Assembly (NCBI GenBank): GCA_013399015.1
Contig: VWZX01000934.1
Span: forward strand, 930,001-994,000
Length of the DNA stretch: 64,000 nt
Direction of reading: 5' to 3'
From: Galbula dea
Lineage: Eukaryota > Chordata > Aves > Piciformes > Galbulidae
The notes beneath the pieces were generated by a model, which worked only from the letters and a program-made list of their open reading frames with translations, did no database searches and was not told the origin of the DNA. Each line of letters starts with the position of its first letter. Position 1 is the first letter of the stretch. Positions 13,151 to 26,169 of the stretch are shown here, in pieces. The position numbers were made by a program, and so were the translations under genes.

Positions 13151-16100
13151 TGGCTGTGGGAGGGATGGCTACATGGTGTGGTCCAGTGCAGGAGCTGGGA
13201 GGGGCTGAAGTATCTTAGACAAACTCAGGAGAAGCCTGATGATCTCTCTGTGGCCTGTTTGCAGGCTGAGTACTGCTGACCTTGCCATGCTGCCAGTTTG
13301 CATGAGGTTCCTAAGGATGAAGCTGTGTGGTGAGCAGAGTGAGCACCCTGTCTGCCAGATGTCAGCTCCCTGCTCTGAGCAGTGAGGCTTCACAACAAAA
13401 GCCATACCTTGGGTTGGGGTTTTTTTTGACTTTGTTTTTCAAACATGAGGAAAAGTCTTTTTTTCCCAAGTTGCCTTGTTGGAATTGGCTGGGCTTGTTT
13501 TATCTGAAACTGTCCCAACACAATCCAGCCTGAGGCAGATACCCAGTGTGGAAAACCAACCCAAACAGTTCAAGTTTGGCAGGCTTGTAGGAGCTGAACA
13601 TATGGAAAGTGCTGGGGCAGTGTGCTGAGGCCATGCTACCTGCTGAGCTTGGAGGGAGTATTTTCATGGCTGTCCTCTTCTGGGGTGGCTGAGCACAGAT
13701 CTGGCCACATGCAGAGATCTAGTAAGGATAAAAATAGATAGGTAGAGTTATTGGGTTATGAGAGTCTGCATGCTGACCATAAAATCACTGGTTATGGTGG
13801 GATGCTGCCTGGTCACCTTCATAGAGCTGCTGCAGAGAAATGAGCCAGGAGAGCTGGATCACCCCTTGTTACTGCCAGGGCAGGGCTTGTGTGATTGGGA
13901 TGGTTTGTGGGAAGGATGGAGAGGAATCCTCTCTGCCTCTGGTTCCTCTTAGCAAGCTGAGGGTAACAGAAACTTCTGGCTGGTGGAATTAACCCTTCAT
14001 GAACTCTTCAGAGCTTGCATCTGGAATGAGTGCTCCTATCCCAGTTGTACCCAGCTGTATCTGCTGTGCTAGTGAGTGGCTTCTAGCGTGGGCACCTGTG
14101 CACCCAGAAGGTGAGCAGTTGCTTTGTGTTCCTTCCATGGCATCAGCATAAAACAGAGCCATGGTTTGGGCTTGGTGCCTGAGTGGGGCAGGCATGGGGA
14201 ATGAGTGCCAGGCAACCCTGCTTCTGTGTGAGCTCTTCTCAAAACCCTGTAACCTTCCACCTCTTACAGCCCCAGGACTCCTCTTACTCCACTCATACAG
14301 TTGGGTTCAGAAAGGAGTTTGTGACCCTGGGGTTGGGTTTTGGTGCTGTTGTTGTGTTGTTAACGAAGCCTGCAGCCTTTCTGAGAGTGTGGCTAATGAT
14401 TTAAGAACCTGTTTGGATTTCTTAGTGGGGCAGCATGTGTTGGACATTTATCTCCCTCAGGTTGCTGGTGGTGGAGCAGGAAGAGGAGCTCTGTGTCCAC
14501 TCTGCCTCCTTTCTCAACACCCCTGTCTCAGAAAACTCAAACATAAGCTGGAGCTAAGTGCAAAGCCAAGGCTTCAGCTTTTCTTTTCCCTGCCCATCTG
14601 CATCCTTGTGCCCACTGTCCCCACCACCTGGCTGGTGGCCACTAGGAGTCCATACCATCACCCATCCCTACTAACTGCATGGGGCTGGCCACACATGGGA
14701 TGATATGCTTCCACCAGACACCCTGCCTGAGGACTTTTCTTAATTAGTTTGGCTTTCCTTCCCCCTCCTTTTTTATTTCTGTCCCCAAAGTGTGGCAGAA
14801 AACACCAGACACTGTCAGATGTGTTGTGCAGGCAGAGTGACATCAGCTCCTTTGGTACTTTGCAGTCCAGCTGAAATGTTTAGAACCAGTTTGCATTAGA
14901 AGTGGCTTTGGAAAAGGGGTAAGTAACAATTTGCTAAATCAGGCCCTGGGCTGCTCATCTGAACAAATGGCTGCATTTTTAAAAGAGAATATGTGTAAAG
15001 GGAAGCTCAGTTTAATGAAAAATGACCAGGTTGGAGCAGTCTGGATGTTAGCTCCAGTTTGGTGTCACCACCATCTTCATTGTCATGCTTTAGCCATGTC
15101 CTCCTTTGCATGTTAATTAGGCTGATGTGTCACTAAGTGCTACAAGTACAAACTTGGCTGGGGTTTGTTATTTTTTTTTTCCTTTTGCACAGTTGCTTCT
15201 GCACCATTTGTTTAGTTTTCATTCAATGCATAAAATATGAAAGGAACAAAAAACCTCAAGCACATTGTATCTTGTAATTAGACAAGCAACCAGATGTTAA
15301 TTAATATATGAATATCGTTTCTATTTCCAATTGTCTGCCTGTGGTTTGAGCAAACCTAGCTGTCCCCCAGCTGTTGCTACACGAGACATGGAGCAAAAAC
15401 AGAGCTAGAGTTCAGCTGCTCTGTTCCCAGACCACAGATTGTTACCCTAGCTGAAAGAGGAGATGCTTTTAGGATGTGCTGTCCCCAGACATGACACAGC
15501 AGTGTCACATTCTCCTTCTATCCAGTGGAGGGCAACAAGGGACATGCTCACAACCGTCCACCTCCCTACCACTCTGGGGAGGCAGCAGTGCTGGGGCTTT
15601 GAAGCCCTGCAAAAAGGCATCCAGGTCTTTCCTTCTGGACAGCAGAGTCCAGTGGGATTTCTTCTGCCATGCAGTGATTGTTTATACACCAGCTCTGTGG
15701 CTCTTGGAGTACTGGAGATTTCCAAATTCAACTGGATAAAGGCCTGAGCAACCATGCCCTGGCTTTGCAGTTGGCCCCACTATGAAGAGGTTGGCTGGGA
15801 GACTCTCTGTCATTCTCTGCTGCTGAAGCCACCACATTCACCCTTCTGCTAGCAAAGAATCTGATTCTTCTTTATGTCAACTGGAAGACTCTTTCTAAGC
15901 TAATCCAAGCATTTCCTTTCCTTTTCTCCAGCTGTCATCCAGTAGTAACATGTGGTTATGACCAGCCAGGGCATCCAGGTGTTCCTCCTGCTTCTCCTTT
16001 GCTTCTATCTGCAGAGGTTCCTGCTAACACAAGAGCTATGTTAATGTCCATCTTGGAGTTCATTGGCAGTTTTAATATTAAAATTCATTCCACTTGTATT

Positions 16101-19100
16101 ACTGTGGCCCTCAAGATCTTTTAATTCCTTTTGACTGGTCCTCTGATTCCTGTGCACTAATGATACATTCTACTTCCTCAGTGCTAGAATCACTGCTGCA
16201 CAGCTAGAATCACAGTGAGAAATCAGATGGATTACAAGCTTGGTCATCAAGGAACTCTGCTAGTTAAAGCTCAGTTCCCATCCTCTCTTTTCAGCATAGC
16301 CTATCTTCATTTGTCCATTGCTCAGTTCCTCACCTGCTGTATAATTCTTCTGCTAATTCCCCTCTTTTCAAGCTTACCTAATAATTCCCCATGTCATGTC
16401 ATGGCTGGTGCCTCTTGATACTCAGACAAATTAGATGTACCATGTTTCTTGTGTCTAGGGAATGAACTGTCTCACTGGAGAAATACCTCAGGTTTCTACA
16501 CCATTTACTAAACCTGGGGCTGCAGTTTATTCTCCTTGTCTCCATGTCATTAATGATTCCTCCCTTTAAAAGAAAGAAAAAGACACAGAGGACTCTGTAA
16601 TGAGAGATTTTTCTCTTCCAAAGCTGCACCTGTGCCTTGACTCTCAGCAGGGAAGTCCAAGCTCCTCATCCTCTCTGAGCCATCACATGATCCAGAGATG
16701 CATTGACTTTCCCAAGGCATCCCATATTCTGCCAGGCCAAGACAAAAGGCTGGGACTTTCTCTAAATGGCTCATGAACTCCCTGACACTCTCAAGTTGTC
16801 TCCATTTTCCCTTCTCCCTCCTCAGCAGTAGCTGGCAGGAGGAGAATAGCAGTGGAATCTCCCACATGGCTGTGGTCTGAGCAGGTTTCCCTCACATTAT
16901 GTCTAAATAAATACTAATAAGAGAAATGGAATAAAAGCTCATTGACAAATTCAGCAAATATTTGCCTCTATTTTCCCCTCCTGGAGGAAAGTTTTGCCCT
17001 TTCTTAGACCAGAGCATTCAGGAAGTAAACATTTGGTTTATTTTCCTGGAGGAGAAGGAAAATGAAAATAGCATGATGGGGCCTGAAGCCCACATCTCCT
17101 GCAGCTGGCAGCAACTTCAAACCACTAGCTTGAGCAATGGCTTTTGCCTGTGCCTTCAGATGACAGCTTATCACAGAGCTGGCCAGGATGGCCTTGAATG
17201 ATGCCCATGATTTCACCTGGATGACCTGGAGTGCTTTTCTGCACCTTTGGAGGGACTGCTTATCAAAACAGCTCCCAGACAAAAGAGACTAGGTCTTCAA
17301 ACCAATCTTGGTACTTGAAACATGGAAAGATAGGGTTTTAACTGCAGCAACAGGCAGAAGGAATGAAGAGAAAGTAAAGCAGGGATGGGAATGGTGTGAG
17401 CTCCTCTAGGGATGTGGTAGCTGTAGCTGTGGTTCCTAGTAGAGACTCAGAGCATGAGCTTTGGAGGTGAACACTCACCTGGAAGATGGCTTGTGCAAGG
17501 CTGCTGGAGGACTTAAAGGATGCCCTGGCACCTGGACTTAAGAAATGACTTCAAGGACCAACTAATTTTGGCTTGCTGGGATTTGTTTTACTGACAGCTT
17601 GAAAGAAGGCTGTGCTGGAGGGTAAGAAGACAAAGTTGAGGATGTTAAGACCAGGCAGTTGTGTTGTTGCATTGACCCTGGTCTTTTTTTGGGGGGGGGA
17701 GTTGTTGTTCCTGCTTTTGTTTGGTTTCTGAATAGAAGAGAGGTTGAGGTAAACAAGCAGGGATGAGTTAAAATGAGATGATGGAAGGTATGACAGTGAG
17801 CCAGGAAATGAAAATAAGTTAGTTGTCAGTCTGATTTCTCTGCTGGTTAATTGGATGCCCTCTGGGAGAGGAAAGCCCATCAGGAGAACACATGAGGTAC
17901 AGGGCAGTGGATCTCATCAATCAAATGAATGCTGCAAAAAGGCTTTGCTGGAGAACCACAAAATCCCAGTGTCTCAGATGTTTTCTGGGTGTTTCTGATA
18001 TCTTCTTGCCTTCCTGCTCAGAGGAGCTGCACCACACCAAGCTCAGTTTAGAGCCAGGCTCTTGGGTGGCACAAACTGCCCCATTCCCACTCATGTCAGC
18101 AGAGCTGCTGGGGCTGTTATCAGCCAAGGCTTTGACTGTGTCACTGACACAGTTCCCTCTATGTCTCTGTTTCTCTTTCCTCTGAGGTGATGATCTTTTG
18201 CTGTGGTCTTGCAGAGGTCTAGCAGAAACAATGCATTAATCACAGTTATTCTCTATGACAGAGGTATGAGGCTGTATGAGACACTTGGTATAACTCAATA
18301 GCAAGCTGCTGGGGGAAATAAGCAGGAAAACTGAAAACAAAAGCTGAAGAGAAGCCACCTTCTTCAGAGCAAGGGTAGAGGCCATTCCTTAGTCAAGAGT
18401 CATAAAGATCTCCTGCCTTTGGGCTACAGCCAAGTTCAAAGCCACCCAATGTTTGTAAGGTTTCCCTCTGTGCAGAGTTTGGGAATGTTGTTGCTGATTT
18501 TTTGGTCTGATGTGCACCAGCTATTCCCCCTGGGGAAGTTTAGGAGTACCAGGACTGCACAGATGCCCATCAGAAATGGCAAGGTAGATCTCCATGTGGG
18601 CTGTTGGAGTTTGCTGTTGTTTACAAGTTCTCTGTGTCAGGCAGTGTATTTTTTCCTGGGTGGAATTAGCTAATTGTTAACTACTGGTCAAGAAGACTTC
18701 ATCTCCCCTGTCCACACTGGGTTAAAAGGCTGAAGAGGCAGAGGGACCTGAAGAATAAGCCTGGTCTAACTGGGCAGATTGATCAGCTCTGCCTCCAGGG
18801 AGGTAAAGGCAGGAGGTGGTCACTGGTTGTCAAAGAGCTGGAGTAGGAGACTGAGATTCAGGTGGGACTTCAGCCTTAGTGCCACCCACAACACATCATG
18901 ACTGGTCCCCATGGTCCCAATCAAAGGTGAAGGATGTGGTTTCATTGCAGAGGAGGAACTGCCTCTCCAACAGCTCAGTGCTGAGGCTGGCACAGGGCAA
19001 GATATTTGCAACTCCTCAGTAGGGCTAACCCTAACCCACAGCTACATGGAGGAGTTTGGTGTGAGGGCTGCCTACCTTCCTCCAGAGCAACAACTGGTGG

Positions 19101-21129
19101 CGTCCACACCATGGGCCACCTTGTGACTGAGTTCCCTCCTTCAGCTTTTCTCTAATCCCTGCCAGCAGAGAGCTGTCTTTCAGGCAGAAACATCCTTACC
19201 TGCCACCTGGCCATGGCTGCAGGTAGCTCAGCTCCCTGCAGCTCCTCCAGCCCAGCCTCAGCTGCCACCCTGCCATGGTGCTTTGCTCCAGGTGCTCACT
19301 GGGCAGACAGCAAACAAAGATAGTTCCCAGGACACCATGCAGTGGCATTCCTTGGTCCTCCAAGGATGGAGCAGTGGATCCCACCCTTCCCTTAACAAGG
19401 CTGCCTAATTATTCATCACAAAGGAGTTTGCAGGAATCTGGAGTGGAAACTACTCCCCAGGCCAGCTAAGTCACACCTAAGAACACCAGGCTGAGCACAT
19501 GCTGCAGCAACCAGAGCTGCTGCTGGGAGGTTTGCAGGAGTGGGACCAAGGCTATTTTATGCATATGTGTGTGGATAAATATATATATGTATAAAAAGTG
19601 TGTGTGTATATTTTACTATGTTAAGCTATAAACTGTATGGGTTAGGTATGAATTAGAACCTTATAAAGTGTGTTTGCTCATTCTGGGTAACTCAAAGCAG
19701 GGATTAAACAGTAGGAAAAACTGACCAGGAGAATTTTCCAAGCTGGAAAAGTTTTACAGCTCTCATTGTGAACTGGAGAGGGAGGATTTGTTTTGTTTTT
19801 GTTTTTATTTAGAATTTTTTCAGAGCATGTTTTTTGGTTTTGAATTTTTATGGTTATTAAATTAAAGCAGGAGGAGTATGGCAGAGGAGGGAGGATGAAT
19901 GGAGGAGTAGCAGGAGAGCATTCTAGCAGGCAGAGGTCTCCCCAGACACCTGAGCCTCATCCTCCTCTCCATCTCTTGTGACAATGTGTCTTCTGAGCCA
20001 GTAGTACCCAGGAGGGTCTCCCCACAGCATGCCATGCTCCTAAGCAGATCCTGATTTTCTTATGTCCTTGAAGGCATCTTTTGTGGGGAAAATAGGGTCC
20101 AAAATGCTGTTGTGGTCAAAGGGAATGGGGGAGGGAGTGGAGCAGTGGAAGCAGAAGCAGCAGGAAGGTGAGACTCTGCAGAGCATCTGAGGAAGGGCAA
20201 GAAGAGAGTGAAGAGCAGGGGATGAGGATGAATTGAGATCCTACAGCCTGTTTGGCCTCCTTCTCATAAAGAAAAGCTGGACAAAGCACCAAGGGAATAA
20301 CCTCACCACTATCAAGTGAGTCATCCTGGATCAGTTCTAGCTGGGTGGTGTTCAATAAAGGGCAAGGTGCATGCAACCCAGAACCATTTCATTTCTCCTT
20401 CTCTTCTTGGATCCAATGTCTTTCCTCCTGCACCCTCTTTTTGGTCTCTTCTACCTTTTAGTTCTTGCTGCTTGGTGAATCATCTCTGCCTTCAGGACTG
20501 GTGACCCATGCAGAGTTAGCAGAGCCTGACTCACTTTTCTCTTCATGTTATTTCCACAGCCTTAGGAAGGTTGGGGTTTGGTTGTTGGGGTTTGGGCTGG
20601 TTTGGTTTTTTCCACTTTACTTTATGAACATTTTCCAGGGGAGCAGGGGAAGGGAGGGGAGAAGAGAGACCTGAGAGCGTTCATTGTTTGGGTGATTTTC
20701 CTTACTGCTAAATGTCAACATCCTATGCTTGATGCTTAGGGTAGGGAGTAGGGAGGCTTCTATTTCAGGAGAGACTCACCTTATCTCTCTAACATGGCTC
20801 AAGCCATGTTTGGGTTCTATTTATGGATTTGAAGAAAGGAAGGAGGTGATAACCTTGCCGTACGAGCTCTGGGTTGGCTACCTGGCGCTGGCTTCCCTCG
20901 TCAGCACAGATCCTGGAGCAGCCCTGGAATCCATTTTCCACTTGGCTTAATCCTGCTCTGCTCATGCTGGGACTCTGTCTTTCATCCCCTGAGTGGGAAG
21001 GTGTTGCACAGTTGCTGGTGTTGACATGTTTCCAGCTAACCATCCCAGAGTGATCGGTGATCCTGGGCGTGGGAAGCATGCCCAGATCCTTGGCTTCACC
21101 AAGGACATCTAGGAGTCAAACAACTGTTC
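13151..21129. other. Unique intronic sequence
   Basis: No exon or transposon was recognised in these 8 kb. An AT-rich segment at about 15100-15350 carries several TAATTA-type sites (see findings). A TA/TG-rich simple stretch lies at 19560-19612 and a T-rich run at 19788-19830. Confidence 0.5.
19560..19612. repeat. TA/TG microsatellite-like stretch
   Basis: Interrupted ATATATAT and GTGTGTGTGT runs lie in an AT-rich context. Confidence 0.65.
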
Positions 21130-21297
21130 CCACCATAGAGGGGTTCCCAGAGGACTCATCCCTGGAAGCTTTTAAGACAAGGCTTGATGGGGCCCTGGGC
21201 AACTTGATCTAGTGGATGGTGTCCCTGCCAGGCAGGAGGGTTGGAACTAGATGATCTTTGAGGTTCCTTCCAGCTCTGATGATTCTCTGATTCTATG
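21130..21297 (+). mobile_element. CR1 LINE fragment (3' UTR)
   Basis: This is only the CR1 3' end in + orientation. It contains the GGGCAACTTGATCTAGTGG and GTTGGAACTAGATGATCTT segments and the terminal TGATTCTCTGATTCTATGG octamer-like repeats. It contains no coding part. Confidence 0.88.
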
Positions 21298-24200
21298 GTT
21301 GTCCATCAGAGCTGTCCTGGCTTCTAACAGCTCCTCTCCCTTGTGGATGCCAAGATTGATTTGTCTTGATTTCTGGGAAGCAGGACTTGAAATTGAGAGC
21401 AGAAGGCATCTCTTCCATGCCAGCATCCTGCTGTGCACTTATGGCAGATAGCCTCAGCACCTGGAGTTTGCTCACTTGTAAAAAAGGGTTAAGTCTTTGA
21501 GAGATGAAAGCCAGTTATTAGTGGTTAGAGATCTGCAGATAGTCTCAAATTTGCCAGCTTCCTGGAAAAGGCAATTTCCTTTCTTTGCTTCCCTGCTCCT
21601 TTGCCTGCCACCTCTCCTGCCACTCCTATCCCAACAGAGATGATGTCTTGGCTGAGGGGTGGAAATGCTGCCCTGTGGTTGGAGGTATTGATGGCCTTTG
21701 TGACGTGCCTTGAGGTCTCTGGGAGTAGGACTGTAGGCAGTGTTTTGTCCACGAGGAAACAGAATCAGCTCCAGTTTAGGAATTAGAGATTCTATTCTTT
21801 CCCTGTGTGCAGCAAGAGTCTGATGGGGTGTGGGAGATATTGTCTGACCTGCCAGTCTTAGTGGAAAAGATGGAGTGATTGTTGATACAATGATGGATGC
21901 TGAAGTAGGCTCCTCATGGCCAAGAGATTCTCAGCTCTTTCTCCTTTTCACTGACTTGTTTCTTCTAATGAATCAAAACTGTGAAGAAAAATGTTAACTT
22001 CATTATGGGGAAGTCAATAAGTGGGTGATTCATTAGCTGTTAAGAAAGCTGCTATGAATATACTCTAGTACCCCAGATAACTCCTGGTTCAAGAACTGAT
22101 GTCGACTCTTGCAGACATTAGTCCTCACTCAGAGGATGTTTTCTAGCTTCTGAGCTTGGTCAGATAATTGCATTTTGTCTCAGTTTTCTCCTGATACCAA
22201 GTTTTGCTTCTCCTTGGTACCTGCTTGGGTAAATGGAAAGAGGCAGAGTCAGAAGATGTGCTTTCTAGTCTGGAGATGAGGAACTGAGGTATCTGCACAA
22301 ATATTTGGAACTTGCTGTGTTTGCACAAGTTTTACCCTTGCTCCTGCAAGCATGTACATTAGTTTATCTGGCACATGGGTGTAGCAGAACAGCTCACATG
22401 AATAAAACTAAACATGTGTTAATGTTTGCAAGATATGGGTCAATAATTCTTTGGAAGTCATAGCAAACCAGGTCTCTATTTTCTTATGCAGTGGTGTTCT
22501 CCAATCCATCTTAGACAAATGATCTGAAATATCTGTGATAATCATTATGGGGTTGTTGTTCCAAGTAGCTCACAGCCAGGATGCAGAAACTCAGCTAGTG
22601 TAAATTGTTATTGTTCCATTGACTTCAAGGGAGCTACAGGAGATTTTATGAACTGAGGATCTGCCCCCACATTCTCAGATGTCCAAAACTGCATATTAGG
22701 GCCAAAAAAAGAGGTCTGCTTCCATGTGGGTCCCTCCATCAGGACCAATTCTTCTAAGTGTTCTTTGGCTAGCAGGATGTAGGTCTGGCTGCAGTGGTGT
22801 GTGCTGAGCCCTTTGGAATATGCTGCTCCAAAGTCTTATCAGCAGCTCATCAGCATCTATGTGTGTCCTCTGGTTAGAACAAGTGGGACAAAACAAAGAA
22901 CATTCTCTCTGAGTTGGTTGCCACTATAGGTAGTGGTTTGGTCAACTTTCCAGCACTGAACTATGAAGTGTGAGAATGGATCAGGAGCAGGGTCAGGCAA
23001 CAGTGGCAATACAGAAGAAATTGGCTGATCTAAGGAGTCCAAAAAATTCCACTTTCCCTAGAAGAGCAAGGAGAAGTGAAGTGCAGCCCAGCTGATGACT
23101 TTTCAGCAGAGGTTTACATGAATTTGATTTGACAAATCACCCAAGATAATTATGGTTTTAGTGATTAATTGCACATTGAGTTTCTTTCTAGGAAATGTTC
23201 TTTCAACCTCCTGCTGGCCTGGTATTTGCATATGTGTGGAAGGCTTGATCTCCACTGGGTGCAAATCAGGCAGTGGAGCTCTGTGGGAAACTAAACTATT
23301 GGAGGATTTGGTCATAAAGGATTGAAAATAAAGGTGAGAGACTGCTCAGTGGAGCTGGAGGAAGGACCTGACCCTGCTGCTTGGCAGGTCTCCCCTGCTT
23401 TCTTCATAGACTGTCAGGTACTAGGCAGGTGAGGAAGTCAGTGTACTAGGCAAGTTGGTGTGTCAGACACATTGTAGATGTTCTCACCAGGGCCTTGCTG
23501 GGCTGGCCAGAATCACATTGGCTTTGACCTTTCTTTAGGAAGGATCCCAGTATCTGTCCTCTGACAGGTCTCATGCTGAAAGCTGCTCCCCTTCAAATTT
23601 CACCCCAGCAGAAGATGGATCCTCACAGTACTCTGGACTGGTGGAGCCCAGGTCCTTGCTGCCATCTTTCCATCCAAAATTTGGGATTCATTTTTGAACA
23701 GTAGCTCATTCCCCTAGGGAATGCAGGAGTTCAGAAGCTTTGTGCATTTAAGAAGAAAGAGGCTATCCTGCAGGTTTTGTTGCCATCTCTGAAGCATCTG
23801 ACACAGCAGTTTGTGCTGTAGCAGAGTGGCTCTGGGGCTGTAGCAGGGCTGGAGGGATTCCTGGTGAACATAAAGCTCTGTGCAGTCCCTGGATCAGCTA
23901 CAGACTGATGGCTGTGGGCCTAGAGAATCAACAAGTGGTCTGGAGCACTGGTTGATTGTTTATAGAGCTCCCTAATTAAAAGAAGCTAAAAATGAAAGCA
24001 AGAATGAGAGTGGGCACTAGATCAGTGGTGATGAGAGTGAGAACTGGATTTGTGGTGACAGACTAAATCTTCTACCAGACAAGAAGTATCTGAGGACAAA
24101 GCTCATGTCTTTTGCTTTGTCTGCACAACTCCCAGCACAAATGGGTTCCCACTTTGCCTTGAAATCAAGGAACTATTTTAACATGCTGCAAAGCCCCAAA

Positions 24201-26135
24201 CAAACTCCAAGGGAATAGATAAATTCGCTTGGACTCTCCACCATGCTAATGTGAGTACGTGGCTTTGAGATTGGAACTGGCTCATGCCTGGATGGATCCA
24301 AGCAGAGCAGAATCAGCTTGTGTCTGGCTGTGGTTGACCCTTAGCAACCCAGTGAACCTTGAGAAATACTGGAGGGCTCACAGCACCAAATGAAATGCAT
24401 TTAATTCTCTCTCTCCTCCAGCAGCATGCTGCCGTGGGGAGATGGAGGAGGTGATGCATTTTTGCATGAGTTGAAGCAGGTTTTTTGAGGTCTTAGTTGT
24501 TGACTGGGGAAGAACTGTGCTAAGCAGTCTGTGGAGGGCTTAGGTGAAGGAGCAGTGAGTCCTACTGATGACTCTAAAAGAGTACACTCATGATTAGCCT
24601 TGTGCATCCTGTTTCTAGAACATTGCAGCTCATCCAAAATAAGGCCATTTCCTTGTGTTCAACTGGCTGCACTTGAGCAGTTCAAGACAGCCCATCCATC
24701 ACTTCCACATGGTCAGTCTGTATGGAGCAAGTTCTAGCCCTGGAGAGCACCAGTGAAACCATTTGAGGAACTTTGTGGCACTGGCATGCAACTTTTGCTC
24801 TTAGCTCAGTTAAAGCATTGCTTCTTAAATTTAGCCATTCACAAATACAATCTTCCATCAGCAGAGGAACTGGGAAGCCCAGAGGAGAGCTCATCATCAT
24901 TATTAATGTGTCCAGTAGCATATAGGCATAGGAAACAAATTCCCCCCAAATTCCTAACTTAGGCCAGGTGAAATCCTTCAGAGAAGTGCTGCAATTTGTG
25001 CCTTTGTGCACATTGGCAAGTGTGGCACAAACTGTGCCTGAAGTTGCACAGAAGAATCATCACTGGTTTTTCAGTTTCAGCCTAGACAACCTGTGCCCAG
25101 GCAGAGGGATTCCTAATGGATGTGGCCTTGAGAAAAGTCACAACAAAGAAATTATTAATTATTTCAAAGGCTGCAGGCTTTTTGGGTGTGGGGCTTAGGC
25201 TCCCATCTGACATGAGACATTAGCAAGCATGGGTGCTCCCAGAATGTGGGTAGAAAAATTTTTTTAGTAGTAACTTGGCCTTTTGGTTTCTTTTCTAATC
25301 TGGCAAGCCAGGTAAGGAAGGAGGCTTTGACATCCTTCCTCCAGGAGCAGGGGGGACAGTTTGCCTTTAATGATCTTCTAGGCAGCGAGACAGACCATCT
25401 GCTGATGGAAATTGGACCAGCTCTGTTGCCTACAGTTATCTTACACTAATTTAAATCAGCAAATCATCTCCAAGACAAACCACCTTCCACTGCCTTCCCC
25501 CACCAAGCACCAGATCCTAAGCACGTTACACCCAGGTACAACCTCCTTGGGAAGGAACCACCCTGCAAGCCTGTGCTCCCCATCTCCCCATCCAAAAACC
25601 CACTCCAAGCCCTCCTCTGAACCTTCCCTCCTTCTCCATAGAGCCCTGGGACAAAGACCCCCAAAAGGTGACAAACTTGAAGGGCTGCTCATGCCATTTG
25701 TTTCCTTGTTTCGGGAACCAAAACCTGGCAAGAGCGAAGCGCAGTGAAGCCTCCTTTCCATCTGCTTCACTGGCATTGCTCTGGAGGTCACTGCTGGGGA
25801 CAGAGGTCCTCGCTGGGCCCCATCTGCCTTCCCTGGGCTCCCTGCTTTATGCCCACTTGGGCCTCTGACATTCTACTCTGTTTTCCTTTCCTTGCAAATG
25901 GCTTGGGAATGGGGAGCCGCTGCGCAGGAACGCGCCTGTTCCCCATTACGGCTCCAGCGGGGCTGTAACACGATCGTGCCTGCTCCGTACCCACACAGAT
26001 ATTTATTTATCCATACAGCCTTTCTCCTTGTTTTCATTAAGTTAGGCAGAAAAGGTTAATCTTTCTTTTGCTAAAGCTTCAAAACCAAGCAAGCCAAATA
26101 AAATATGATTTCTTTCATTTCTTTTTTAAAGGACA

Positions 26136-26169
<34 letters not shown>

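Noticed and set aside
19020..19040. CTAACCCTAACCC, resembling vertebrate telomere repeat
   Set aside because: Only two units are present, with no subtelomeric features around. A similar partial match near 29762 shows that this arises by chance.
20840..20950. CpG-bearing open segment (VITLPYELWVGYLALASLVS) considered as an astrotactin exon
   Set aside because: It has no acceptor with a pyrimidine tract at its left edge and no resemblance to astrotactin or FNIII sequence.
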